Below, one piece after another: positions 1-7,310 of a stretch of DNA of 18,519 nucleotides. The translations under genes and the position numbers were made by a program. Position 1 is the stretch's first letter; every line of letters starts with the position of its first letter. The stretch spans positions 1 through 18,519 of the forward strand of contig JAQTSF010000003.1 in assembly GCA_028711485.1 (NCBI GenBank). The letters run 5' to 3'. A model generated the notes under the pieces. The model was not told where the DNA came from and did no database searches. It was given only the letters and a program-made list of their open reading frames with translations. This DNA is from Candidatus Iainarchaeum sp. GTDB taxonomy: Archaea; Micrarchaeota; Micrarchaeia; Anstonellales; Bilamarchaeaceae.

Positions 1-864
1 TATTTTATGCTCCAAACCTCCTGGGAGAAGTGCATGGAAAATTGCATTATTTCTATGATATATTCTTTTTATTTCAAATACTCTTTGTTTTCTTACGATA
101 TCATAAGTTTCTGTTAAATCCAAAAAAGGGCCTTCATCAACAAGTTCTTTGCTTACTTCACCTTCAAAAGCAAATTCTACATCTTTAGGTATTTCAATTC
201 CATTGCTTAATCTAACTGTTTCTACAGGAAACAACGAATTGGCTATTTCTAATTCATCTTTTCCTAATTCTGCTGATACTGCTCCTGCAAGAAGGATATT
301 TATAGGAGATCCGACTATTATAGCTATTTTTAATTTTTCTCCTCTATCATCTGCCCTTTCTATGAATTTTTGAAGGTGCCTGTTAAGTATTCTTGCAACA
401 ACTTTATCTTTTCCTATAACCATCATTCTATGAAAAGACAAATTTCTTCCGTATTCGGGATCATTGGCAATTACTATTGCAGAAGTAAAATAAGGTCCTC
501 CATCTTTTTCTAAATATAAGGGGATAGGTATTTTACTCAAATCTGGTTCATCGTTTACATTTTCAAAAATCGGACCTGTGTTTACTACTTCTGGTTTAGT
601 TGGATTATCAATTGCTTTTGCAATTTTAAATATAAGTTCTTCTTTTTTGCATTCTAAATATTCAGCAACCATACCTTTATTTGAAAAGATATTTCCAGAA
701 ACCCTGAATTCACATTCTTCTATTTTTGGGAATAATACCGGGCAAGGTTCGGATGCTTTCAATATTGAAGATACTTCTATATTTTTTGAAACCGGTTTTT
801 TTGCAATCATTATCTTTTTTTCAGATTCCAATTGCTCTACAAATTCTCTAAAAGATTTAGGCAT
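1..864 (-). CDS. UbiD-family prenyl-FMN decarboxylase, C-terminus cut by window edge
   Basis: The first 288 residues are visible and the gene runs off the left edge; the family is usually 400-490 residues. UbiD features seen: GPYFTSAIVIANDP (123-136), then NLSFHRM (141-147) typical of prenyl-FMN/metal binding, RILNRHL (158-164), and EGPFLDLTETYDIVR (244-258). In archaea, members of this family act as trans-anhydromevalonate phosphate decarboxylase in the modified mevalonate pathway, or on aromatic acids. The prenylated FMN cofactor is made by UbiX, encoded at 4096-4629. With IPK and mevalonate kinase nearby, the anhydromevalonate phosphate role is my inference; substrate residues and the C-terminus are not available. 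Start: ATG at 864, with a TTTATAAA box at 893-900 leaving only a very short leader. Divergent from the gene at 957. Confidence 0.88.
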   Translation of the reverse strand, partial: MPKSFREFVEQLESEKKIMIAKKPVSKNIEVSSILKASEPCPVLFPKIEECEFRVSGNIFSNKGMVAEYLECKKEELIFKIAKAIDNPTKPEVVNTGPIFENVNDEPDLSKIPIPLYLEKDGGPYFTSAIVIANDPEYGRNLSFHRMMVIGKDKVVARILNRHLQKFIERADDRGEKLKIAIIVGSPINILLAGAVSAELGKDELEIANSLFPVETVRLSNGIEIPKDVEFAFEGEVSKELVDEGPFLDLTETYDIVRKQRVFEIKRIYHRNNAIFHALLPGGLEHKI

Positions 865-956
865 TAAAATCACTAAATTATTTCTACTTTTGTTTATAAA
901 TTCTTTTTGGAGTTGAAAACAATACATTTTTATATATTTTGAAACACAATCAAACT

Positions 957-2009
957 ATGAAAAAATCTGATATTATAGTTACTATACTAAGTGCTGTATC
1001 GGTCTATTTTACAATTGAAGTTTATAAAAAAAGCGAAGAACTAGCACCTTCATTCCGGGAAGCCATAGAAGCAGCAGATCCTTCTTACATGTCAAAAATA
1101 CAGGAGAGACTCACAGCTCCCCATATCCCAGGAAGTTTATTTCCTTACGATAATTTGATTATTTTTGGAGAGGTCTACAAGCCTCAACTAATACACTATT
1201 CAAAAGAATACGTCATTCCTCCTGAAATGCTTTTAGCAATATTTTATCCTGAATTCTGTGCCCAGACAGCATTAACAGAATCCAGGGATAAATTTTTGGG
1301 CGTTTCTCTTGGGATTGAAAGCATAAGTATAGGCTTGGCGCAGGTTACAATCAGCACTGCTCTAGACCTTAATAAATATTTCAAAGAACCAAGAACCAAA
1401 GAAGAAACAGTAGCCTTGTTAATGACTCCTGAAGGGGCAATAAAATATGCTGCAATGTATCTGAAGTATGCCTCGGATAAATTGGGGATAGATAGTTCCG
1501 AAAGATTGCTTTTTTATCCAGAAGACGCTGTAAGGCTTTATGGTTCCTATGTTGCGGGTTTTAAAATTTCTGATGAAGCAATTTTGAATGGAATGGCTGT
1601 TTTTCGTTCATTAAGCGACTTGTCAGCATTTGAATTATTCGGTTCTCTTGATCATAAAAGCAGGCTTTATGCTGCTAAGGTATATGAAGATGTTTATAAA
1701 ATGATGAAAGATTATGCTATAGTGCGATATTCTCAGAAAGTTGATTCCGGAATTGATAATTATACTGGTGCATTGGATGTTTCTCCTATTTTTAGTCCGG
1801 AAATGCATCCTCTGGATGCAATAAAAAGAGCTTCTGATATTGCAAGAAGTAATTTTTCATTTTTGCTTGAAAAGAAAGAAAGAACTACTAAACCAGTACC
1901 TGAAGCCAGAAATGACCCATATAGAAAATTTATAAGGGAATCCAGATTAAGAATGCCTGTTTCTAGAACTCAAACAAGAAAACCTCTGTTATACAGAAGA
2001 AAGGTTTAA
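957..2009 (+). CDS. Membrane-anchored lytic-transglycosylase-like (lysozyme superfamily) protein
   Basis: A 350-residue protein. Residues 4-22 form a hydrophobic N-terminal anchor followed by a likely extracellular domain. Residues 86-139 resemble the SLT/lysozyme fold: VIPPEMLLAIFYPEF (86-100) aligns with the LLAI-x3-ES catalytic motif, making Glu99 the candidate acid. SIGLAQVTISTALDL (124-138) resembles the GLMQ..P.TA segment, and EGAIKYAAMYLKYASDKLG (159-177) resembles the segment preceding the AYN.G region. The C-terminal 50 residues are basic (RRKV end) and probably disordered. The substrate is unknown: archaea lack murein, so the target could be a partner or prey cell wall, or the fold may have been reused. 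Start: ATG 957 lies about 25 bases after the A/T box at 927-940, fitting a leaderless mRNA; a TTG at 939 is in frame but unlikely. Confidence 0.55.
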   Translation: MKKSDIIVTILSAVSVYFTIEVYKKSEELAPSFREAIEAADPSYMSKIQERLTAPHIPGSLFPYDNLIIFGEVYKPQLIHYSKEYVIPPEMLLAIFYPEFCAQTALTESRDKFLGVSLGIESISIGLAQVTISTALDLNKYFKEPRTKEETVALLMTPEGAIKYAAMYLKYASDKLGIDSSERLLFYPEDAVRLYGSYVAGFKISDEAILNGMAVFRSLSDLSAFELFGSLDHKSRLYAAKVYEDVYKMMKDYAIVRYSQKVDSGIDNYTGALDVSPIFSPEMHPLDAIKRASDIARSNFSFLLEKKERTTKPVPEARNDPYRKFIRESRLRMPVSRTQTRKPLLYRRKV

Positions 2010-2012
2010 ATA
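2005..2012 (+). promoter_or_regulatory. TATA box of the Fe-S operon, overlapping the upstream stop codon
   Basis: TTTAAATA lies across the TAA stop (2007-2009) of the transglycosylase-like gene. Its centre is about 27 bases before ATG 2036, matching archaeal TATA-to-start spacing for a leaderless transcript. This favours 2036 over the in-frame ATG at 2018, which would lie only 6 bases after the box. Confidence 0.6.
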
Positions 2013-2035
2013 ATCATATGAATATTATTTCATAT

Positions 2036-2359
2036 ATGAAGAAAAATAAATATTATTTATTCTTTAGAAGGTTTTCTGATCCTTTAAGAATGGAAATAAT
2101 TCTTCTTTTAAAGAAAAAACCAATGTCTGTAATGAAACTTTCCAAGCACTTAAAAATAGAACAAAGTAAACTTTCCCATGCACTTGCAATATTAAAACAC
2201 TGTAAAATTGTTTACTCAGAAATAAAAGGAAAGAAAAGGGTATATTATCTAAATAAAAACATCGTTCTACCACTTCTTAAACTTGTGGACAAATATGAGA
2301 AAAAAAATTGTCCAATTTGCCTTGCTATGAAACACTGCAGAAAAATAAACAGGAAGTGA
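2036..2359 (+). CDS. ArsR-type winged-helix regulator with C-terminal Cys cluster
   Basis: A 107-residue protein with a compact winged helix: FSDPLRMEIILLLKKKP (13-29) as helix 1-2, SVMKLSKHLKIEQSKLSHALAILKHCKIV (31-59) as helix-turn-helix and recognition helix, and KGKKRVYYLN (64-73) as the wing. This is the ArsR/SmtB pattern. A C-terminal C-x2-C-x5-C set (C92, C95, C101) plus C56 could bind a metal or a Fe-S cluster. It is the first gene of the operon with cysteine desulfurase (6-base gap), DUF1858 protein and IscU, so I infer that it senses cluster or metal status and controls this operon, an analogue of IscR or SufR. It is not homologous to IscR (Rrf2 family). Start chosen from the promoter at 2005-2012; ATG 2018 would add six residues. 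Confidence 0.8.
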   Translation: MKKNKYYLFFRRFSDPLRMEIILLLKKKPMSVMKLSKHLKIEQSKLSHALAILKHCKIVYSEIKGKKRVYYLNKNIVLPLLKLVDKYEKKNCPICLAMKHCRKINRK

Positions 2360-2365
2360 ATAGAT

Positions 2366-3511
2366 ATGTATTCCTATTTTGATAATGCGGCAACCACTCC
2401 GGTTGATAAGGATGTTTTAAAGGCAATGCTTCCCTATTTCACTTCTTCTTTTGGAAATCCTTCCTCTCTTTATTCTATTAGTTTAGAATCAAAAAAAGCT
2501 ATTGATAATTCGAGAAATAAGATATCCCAATTTTTAAATGCTTCAAAAGATGAAATCATTTTCACTTCAGGAGGAACAGAGAGTGATAATCTTGCCTTAA
2601 GAGGTTCAATTTCAAAACAAAAAAACCACATAATAACCTCTTCAATAGAACATCCTGCAGTACTTTCTACATGCAAAGATTTGGAAAAAAGTGGCTATTT
2701 TGTCACTTATTTAAAAGTTGATTCAGAAGGTTTTATCGATCTCAATCAACTTGAAAATTCAATAACTGAAAAAACTGCTCTTGTTTCAATTATGCATGCA
2801 AATAATGAAATCGGAACAATCGAGCCAATAGAAGAAATAGGCCCAATATGTAGAAAAAATAATATATTATTTCACACTGATGCAGTACAATCTTTTGGAA
2901 AAATTCCTATAGATGTAAAAAAAATGAATATCGATCTTCTTTCTGCATCGTCACATAAGATATACGGGCCGAAAGGAATAGGTCTTTTATACGTAAGAAA
3001 AGGTGTAATGCTGAATCCAATTATTACTGGAGGCGGGCAGGAGTTTGGAATTAGGAGTGGTACAGAAAATGTTCCTGGTATAGTTGGTTTTGGAAAAGCT
3101 GTTGAACTTGCATCAAAAAATATGAATAAGGAAAATAAAAAACTTTTATCTCTTAGAAACAGATTAATTTCATTTTTTATGAAAATTCCTCATACACGTT
3201 TAAACGGACCTATGAAAAAAAGACTTCCTAATAATATAAATGTCTGTTTTGACGGTGTTGAAGGAGAAGCATTGGTAATGCTCCTAGACAATGAAAGAAT
3301 TTTTGCATCAACAGGAAGTGCGTGTTCTACTAGAAATCTAAATCCAAGTCATGTGCTAAAAGCAATTGGTCTTAAACCAGAGGATTCTCACGGCTCTCTA
3401 AGATTATCTTTAGGGAATTCAAATACAACCAAAGATATTGAAAAACTAGAAAAAACCCTTCCAATAATTGTAGAAAAACTACGGAGGATGAATCCGCTTT
3501 ATGAAAAATAA
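2366..3511 (+). CDS. iscS: Cysteine desulfurase, IscS/NifS family
   Basis: A 381-residue class V aminotransferase-fold enzyme that takes sulfur from cysteine as an enzyme persulfide, leaving alanine. Seen: SGGTESDNLAL (68-78), His96 (stacks on PLP), HTDAVQ with Asp172 and Gln175, SASSHKIYGPKG with PLP-lysine Lys198, and STGSACS with the persulfide Cys320 on the flexible loop. Length is normal for the family. The next gene starts inside its last 11 bases, indicating translational coupling to the DUF1858 protein. In this window the sulfur has two evident takers: IscU (3709-4095) for Fe-S clusters and ThiI (9881-11014) for 4-thiouridine in tRNA. Confidence 0.95.
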   Translation: MYSYFDNAATTPVDKDVLKAMLPYFTSSFGNPSSLYSISLESKKAIDNSRNKISQFLNASKDEIIFTSGGTESDNLALRGSISKQKNHIITSSIEHPAVLSTCKDLEKSGYFVTYLKVDSEGFIDLNQLENSITEKTALVSIMHANNEIGTIEPIEEIGPICRKNNILFHTDAVQSFGKIPIDVKKMNIDLLSASSHKIYGPKGIGLLYVRKGVMLNPIITGGGQEFGIRSGTENVPGIVGFGKAVELASKNMNKENKKLLSLRNRLISFFMKIPHTRLNGPMKKRLPNNINVCFDGVEGEALVMLLDNERIFASTGSACSTRNLNPSHVLKAIGLKPEDSHGSLRLSLGNSNTTKDIEKLEKTLPIIVEKLRRMNPLYEK

Positions 3512-3722
3512 AAAATTTAAAATAACCAAAGATAGTAAAATTTCAGAAATTCTTGAAAATTATCCAGAATGTTACGAGCTTCTGCTTGAGCTCGGACTTC
3601 CTTGTATGGGTTGTCCAGCTTCAAGATTGGAGACTATAGAGCAGGGATGTGCAGTCCATGGAATTGATGTAAATCAGTTTTTGGAAAAATTAGAGAAAAG
3701 GTGTAAAAGTGGAAAACTATAA
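3501..3722 (+). CDS. DUF1858 small Cys-rich protein inside the isc operon
   Basis: A 73-residue protein matching the DUF1858 (hybrid-cluster-associated disulfide) pattern: helix ITKDSKISEILENYPECYELLLELGL, then CMGCPAS (C35-x2-C38), TIEQGC (C50), VHGID and a closing helix. Extra cysteines are C24 and C68. Such domains are small helical bundles with a redox-active or metal-binding CxxC; no fixed reaction is established. It overlaps iscS by 11 bases and iscU by 14 bases, so the three are almost certainly made together. I infer a role in sulfur or iron delivery or in cluster redox during assembly on IscU. Start is ATG 3501; there is no room for a longer form independent of iscS. Confidence 0.8.
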   Translation: MKNKKFKITKDSKISEILENYPECYELLLELGLPCMGCPASRLETIEQGCAVHGIDVNQFLEKLEKRCKSGKL

Positions 3723-4095
3723 CCGCAAAGTTATTGAAAGATTTCTTAAACCAAGAAATCTAGGAGAAATAAAGAATGCTGATGGTATAGGTAGAGTAGG
3801 AAATAAAGTATGCGGAGACGTAATGTATTTATATATAAAAGTTTCCAAAAAAGGAAAAAAAGAATACATTAAGGATATAAAATTCAAAACCCTTGGCTGT
3901 GTGGCAGCTATTGCAACATCATCAATGATAACCGACCTTGCAAAAGGGAAAAGTTTGGAAGAGGCAATGAAAATTACTCGAGAAAGCGTTGCAAAAGGAT
4001 TAGAAGGTCTTCCTCCGATAAAAATGCACTGCTCTAATCTTGCAGCAGATGCTTTACACGAAGCAATAAAAAATTATTACTCCAAGAAAAAATAA
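3709..4095 (+). CDS. iscU: Fe-S cluster scaffold, IscU/NifU-N family
   Basis: A 128-residue scaffold protein on which [2Fe-2S] clusters are built. It has the three ligand cysteines in their usual settings: KVCGDVM (C35, with the conserved Asp37), TLGCVAAIATSSM (C64) and LPPIKMHCSNLA (C108). The LPPIK motif before the last cysteine is the family's chaperone-recognition segment, but no HscA/HscB genes are seen here. The N-terminal SNPKN-type segment reads LKPRNLG. Start is GTG 3709, supported by AGGTG five bases upstream; it overlaps the DUF1858 gene by 14 bases. Its TAA abuts the stop codon of the convergent ubiX gene with no base between. Confidence 0.93.
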   Translation: MENYNRKVIERFLKPRNLGEIKNADGIGRVGNKVCGDVMYLYIKVSKKGKKEYIKDIKFKTLGCVAAIATSSMITDLAKGKSLEEAMKITRESVAKGLEGLPPIKMHCSNLAADALHEAIKNYYSKKK

Positions 4096-4629
4096 CTACT
4101 CTCTCCATCTCTTATACTCATTATTTTTTATTCCAATTTGATCCAATATTTTTCCAACTATAAAATCAATTAAATCTTCTATTCTTTTTGGAGAATGATA
4201 AAATCCAGGAGATGCAGGCAATATTACGCCTCCTGCCAGAGTTACTGCTTCCATATTTTTTATAGTTATATAAGAATAAGGGGTTTCCCTGACAACTAAA
4301 ACAAGTTTTTTCCTTTCTTTTAAACAAACTTCTGCTGCTCTGGAAATTAAATTTTTTCCTATTCCATTGGCTATTTCTCCAAGAGTTTTCAAGGAACACG
4401 GACATATTATCATTATATCTGCAGAATTTGAACCAGATGCAAATCTGCATTCCACATCATTTTCATTATAATTCCCTTTTGGAAGAATACAATTTTCACT
4501 TTTTGCAACCTTTTTTGCACCTTCACTGACGACAACACTTACTTCATTTTTTGTTTTTTTCAGAGCATTAATCAATCTAGTACCATATATTACCCCTGAA
4601 GCTCCGGTTATTGCAACAAGAATACGCAT
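4096..4629 (-). CDS. ubiX: UbiX-type flavin prenyltransferase
   Basis: A 177-residue enzyme that joins a dimethylallyl group to FMN, producing the prenyl-FMN needed by UbiD decarboxylases. Seen: ILVAITGASGVIYG (3-16, flavin phosphate loop), MIICPCSLKTLGEIANGI in the middle, and the family signature VVRETPYSYITIKNMEAV followed by GFYHSPKRIEDLIDFIVGKILDQIG. Full length for the family. The obvious client is the UbiD homologue at 1-864. Its own prenyl donor comes from the isoprenoid pathway encoded around it. Start: ATG 4629 rather than TTG 4647, because ATG 4629 begins the conserved MRILVAITGASG and lies 26 bases from the shared promoter box at 4652-4659. Confidence 0.93.
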   Translation of the reverse strand: MRILVAITGASGVIYGTRLINALKKTKNEVSVVVSEGAKKVAKSENCILPKGNYNENDVECRFASGSNSADIMIICPCSLKTLGEIANGIGKNLISRAAEVCLKERKKLVLVVRETPYSYITIKNMEAVTLAGGVILPASPGFYHSPKRIEDLIDFIVGKILDQIGIKNNEYKRWRE

Positions 4630-4651
4630 ACTATGTTCACAAATCAAAAAG

Positions 4652-4659
4652 TTAATAAA
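4652..4659. promoter_or_regulatory. Single TATA-like box centred between divergent ubiX and IPK genes
   Basis: TTAATAAA (TTTATTAA on the other strand) is centred at about 4655.5. That is 26 bases from ATG 4629 (-) and 25 bases from ATG 4681 (+). Only 51 bases separate the two starts and no second good A/T box is evident, so one element probably drives both leaderless genes. Confidence 0.5.
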
Positions 4660-4680
4660 CTATAATCGTTTAATAGGTTC

Positions 4681-5436
4681 ATGATGATCCTTAAATTAGG
4701 AGGAAGTGTAATAACAAAGAAATTTGATTATCTTGAAACTGATGATAAGAATATAGAGTATCTTGCAAGGGCTATAGGATCTGTTTGGGATCCGAAGATG
4801 GAGCTTATTCTTATCCACGGTGCAGGATCATTTGGTCATGCGCCCGTGCTCGCTCATGGATTACATTCTGGAATTAAGACAAAAAAGCAGGTTCTGGGTT
4901 TTGCAGATACTCATTCTTCATGTTCCTATCTTTCTAATTTTATTGCAGATCGGTTGATAAAATCAGGAGTTCCAGCAGTAGTTGTATCCCCTGTTGTGGT
5001 TATAAGACAAATCAATGGAAGAATCTCAAAATTTGATACTTCAACAGTATTTGAACTTTTGAAAAAAGGATATCTTCCTGTTATGCACGGGGATATGGTT
5101 TTGGATAGTAAATTAGGAGGTTCTATATGTTCTGGAGATCAAATTTCAACATATTTAGGTAAAAAAGCAAAGAAAATAATTTTTGGAACCAATGTCGATG
5201 GTGTAATGGCTAACGGAAAATTAGTTGAAAAAATAACTAAAAATAATTTTAAAGATATAGAAAAACATCTGAAAAGTTCTTCTGCTCCTGATGTTACCGG
5301 AGGGATGGCCGGAAAAGTAAAAGAAATAATTTCTTCGAAAAAATCTGCATATATTGTTAATGCCCTAAAACCAAAAAGAATAGAAGATCTTTTAAAAGGA
5401 AGAACAACTATTTGCACTGAGATAAATGTTAAATAA
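4681..5436 (+). CDS. Isopentenyl phosphate kinase
   Basis: A 251-residue amino-acid-kinase-fold enzyme that phosphorylates isopentenyl phosphate to IPP with ATP, the last step of the archaeal mevalonate routes. Seen: LKLGGSVIT (4-12) nucleotide loop with Lys5; HGAGSFGH (46-53), whose last His is the family's diagnostic catalytic residue and separates IPK from acetylglutamate and aspartate kinases; VMHGDMVLD and SGDQIS in the centre; and DVTGGMAGKVKE near the C-terminus. It lies opposite ubiX across a 51-base promoter region and converges on the GHMP decarboxylase gene with two bases between stops. Two ATGs (4681, 4684) are equally possible starts. Confidence 0.93.
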   Translation: MMILKLGGSVITKKFDYLETDDKNIEYLARAIGSVWDPKMELILIHGAGSFGHAPVLAHGLHSGIKTKKQVLGFADTHSSCSYLSNFIADRLIKSGVPAVVVSPVVVIRQINGRISKFDTSTVFELLKKGYLPVMHGDMVLDSKLGGSICSGDQISTYLGKKAKKIIFGTNVDGVMANGKLVEKITKNNFKDIEKHLKSSSAPDVTGGMAGKVKEIISSKKSAYIVNALKPKRIEDLLKGRTTICTEINVK

Positions 5437-5438
5437 AT

Positions 5439-6443
5439 CTACATCAAATGAGAATCACTAAATCTTATTCCATCCCCAATACCACATTCAATTATTTCCT
5501 GCACTCCTTCAATTTCATTTAAAATTGATTTTATTTTTGAAGTATTTTTACTTAGAGTATAAATATGTGCATTCGGTCCTGCATCAAAAGTATATGCTCC
5601 TAAGTATTTTTCACTGGATTTGTTCAATTCTATTATTTCTTTTCTTATTTTATGGGATATATCGTTCATATAAATCAAAGAAGGGTTGCTCTCTTTCATT
5701 ACTTTATGCATAGAATCGCTGTCCTCCATTATTACAGGAGCAAGTTTTTCAAAATCAAAATCTAAAATAGCTTCTCTTGCAATTTTTAATCTTTTTTCCA
5801 CTTCAATTAATCTATTCTCAAAATTTTTACTTGTACTTGTAGTTATTTTCATACCTTCTCTTGACCCTATTTTTTTCTCTTTTCTTTCTAAAATTGCAAC
5901 TATGTTCCTCAATTCTTTAAATTTTTCTTTTGGTGCAATTTCCTGTGCATAGCAATCTTCTCCATCTTTTCTAATTCCTTTTATCCACTCCACCGCACCT
6001 CCAAAAATAGATCTTGAAGCAGAACCACTACCCATTCTTGCTATTTTTGAAAGTTCTTTTTTATTTAATCCCAGCGAATAAGCTTTGCATGTTGCACCTG
6101 AAAGTGCTGCAAAAGAAGAAGCTGAGGAAGCAAGTCCTGCACCTTTTGGAAAGGAATTTTCCGAGAAAATTTTAGCTTTTAATTTACTTTTTGCTTTAAT
6201 TCTTACTAATTCAATAATAGATGCTACTCTTTCAGTTTCTTTAGCTGTTGCTTTTTGATCATTTATCCATAATTCATCAATAGTAAATTCTTCATCCAAA
6301 ATAACTGTTGTTTTTGTCTGTAATTTGTCATCCATTGTGAATGAAATGCTGTTGTTTGAAGGTATAATTAGTTCATCATTAGAGTTTCCCCAGTATTTTA
6401 TTATTGCAATATTTGAATTCGCTAATGCTGTTGCAATTTTCAT
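5439..6443 (-). CDS. GHMP-type (di)phosphomevalonate decarboxylase
   Basis: A 334-residue protein of the mevalonate diphosphate decarboxylase family. Seen: ALANSNIAIIKYWG (6-19, with Lys16), the phosphate loop GAGLASSASSFAALSGA (101-117), GSGSASRSIFGGAVEW (138-153), and AYTFDAGPNA (283-292) holding the catalytic Asp287. The usual KYWGK reads KYWGN. The enzyme phosphorylates the 3-hydroxyl and decarboxylates. No phosphomevalonate kinase is visible and an IPK is next door, so I infer that it may act on mevalonate 5-phosphate to give isopentenyl phosphate, as in haloarchaea; sequence alone cannot exclude the diphosphate substrate. Start ATG 6443 has AGGTGA four bases upstream and begins at the conserved N-terminus; TTG 6515 in the same frame is rejected. 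Degenerate copies of its 5' end lie just upstream. Confidence 0.88.
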   Translation of the reverse strand: MKIATALANSNIAIIKYWGNSNDELIIPSNNSISFTMDDKLQTKTTVILDEEFTIDELWINDQKATAKETERVASIIELVRIKAKSKLKAKIFSENSFPKGAGLASSASSFAALSGATCKAYSLGLNKKELSKIARMGSGSASRSIFGGAVEWIKGIRKDGEDCYAQEIAPKEKFKELRNIVAILERKEKKIGSREGMKITTSTSKNFENRLIEVEKRLKIAREAILDFDFEKLAPVIMEDSDSMHKVMKESNPSLIYMNDISHKIRKEIIELNKSSEKYLGAYTFDAGPNAHIYTLSKNTSKIKSILNEIEGVQEIIECGIGDGIRFSDSHLM

Positions 6444-6447
6444 AGTT

Positions 6448-6579
6448 TCACCTTTGACAAATATTGCAAGATTTGAACTTCCTATAAAACTCTGTGTTAT
6501 GGGTGCAGTGAACAAAATTCATCAGTGTGTTCAAACAGATTGCTATGTTAGAATTGGCTATTGCAGTTGCTATTTTCAT
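6448..6579 (-). pseudogene. 43-codon ORF beginning with a copy of the decarboxylase N-terminus
   Basis: The ORF opens MKIATAIANSNIAI, identical to the start of the GHMP decarboxylase except Ile for Leu at position 7, then loses all resemblance (CLNTLMNF...) and ends at TGA 6448-6450, which lies inside the AGGTGA ribosome site of the real gene. The matching DNA is 6539-6579 against 6403-6443: 34 of 41 bases agree, and the differences fall almost wholly at silent codon positions. It is best read as the remnant of a 5' duplication, or possibly as an upstream ORF affecting translation. I see no function for the tail. Confidence 0.6.
6463..6479 (-). repeat. Weaker second copy of a decarboxylase 5' segment
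   Basis: TTCAAATCTTGCAATA here matches TTCAAATATTGCAATA at codons 10-15 of the decarboxylase gene (plus-strand 6402-6417) with one mismatch, offset by exactly 60 bases. A further GGTGAAACTATG resembles GGGGAAACTCTAATG in the gene. It may be a shorter duplication or chance similarity in AT-rich DNA. Confidence 0.35.
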
Positions 6580-6606
6580 TTATTCATCACAAAAAATATT
6601 ATGAGA

Positions 6607-7287
6607 TTAGAAATATATATGTGAGCCCTGATATGCAAAATCCAATAAATTTACCATATTCCCAAAATGTTTCACTAAACCTGGTATTTCTCTTTTCAAT
6701 TCCTCAATTGTAACTTTTCTAGGATCTATATGTTTTAATACTACATGAATACAGAAGAAAATGACTTCTCTTTGCAATTCTTCTGTTTCAGATTCCCAAT
6801 TACCGCTTGGGGGAATACGCACAGAATATCCACCAACATTCTTTTTTCCAAAACTATGTTCATCATAAAAGTCATTCATTGTAACTCTTTTGGTTTCGGA
6901 ATCAACTACAGATAATAATCTAGTAGAAAATATTCTTTCTCCTTTATTTTGAAGATACCACTCCAAATATCTCTTTTTTAATAATCGTGGATCTGCTACA
7001 ACAGGTCTTACTTCAAAACCAAAACCCAGACCAACTGCTTTCAATAACCCGATAGGAACATTATCTAATCCATGATACATTCCTGAAAAAAAAGTTAATA
7101 TTTCACCTTTTGAAGGATTTTGCGAAGTTATTTGAAAATTTGATGTTCTTTCCAAAAGTCCTCTTCTTTCTGCAAATGGAAGTTTTCTTGCTCTTTTTTT
7201 ATGTCCGTTATTTACTATTCTCCCTGAAGCTTTTCTTCTCACAGCTGAAGTTATCTCTCTCCCATCTCTTTTTACTCGAACTGCCAT
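6607..7287 (-). CDS. Unrecognised basic protein upstream of the decarboxylase gene
   Basis: A 226-residue protein I do not recognise. The first 45 residues are strongly basic (AVRVKRDGREITSAVRRK, then GHKKRARKLPFAERRG) and could bind nucleic acid or be disordered. The middle has FFSGMYHGLDNVPIGLLKAVGLGFGFEVRPVV, and the C-terminal half is mixed helical with VIFFCIHVVLKHIDPRKVTIEEL. No clear signal peptide, zinc site or catalytic motif is visible. It lies 163 bases before the decarboxylase start in the same direction. ATG 7287 is 26.5 bases from the centre of the shared TTTAAA box at 7311-7316, fitting a leaderless mRNA. It is richer in arginine than most neighbours. Confidence 0.7.
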   Translation of the reverse strand: MAVRVKRDGREITSAVRRKASGRIVNNGHKKRARKLPFAERRGLLERTSNFQITSQNPSKGEILTFFSGMYHGLDNVPIGLLKAVGLGFGFEVRPVVADPRLLKKRYLEWYLQNKGERIFSTRLLSVVDSETKRVTMNDFYDEHSFGKKNVGGYSVRIPPSGNWESETEELQREVIFFCIHVVLKHIDPRKVTIEELKREIPGLVKHFGNMVNLLDFAYQGSHIYF

Positions 7288-7310
7288 ATTATCTTACATG
7301 GTCATAAGTG

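Noticed and set aside
578..916. Plus-strand ORFs at 149-373 and 578-916
   Set aside because: They lie opposite the UbiD-family gene, whose reading is supported by clear motifs; the plus-strand translations show no family features.
6444..6515. N-terminal extension of the GHMP decarboxylase from TTG 6515
   Set aside because: The extension has no family counterpart, the start is TTG, and ATG 6443 has AGGTGA at ideal spacing and opens with the conserved N-terminus.
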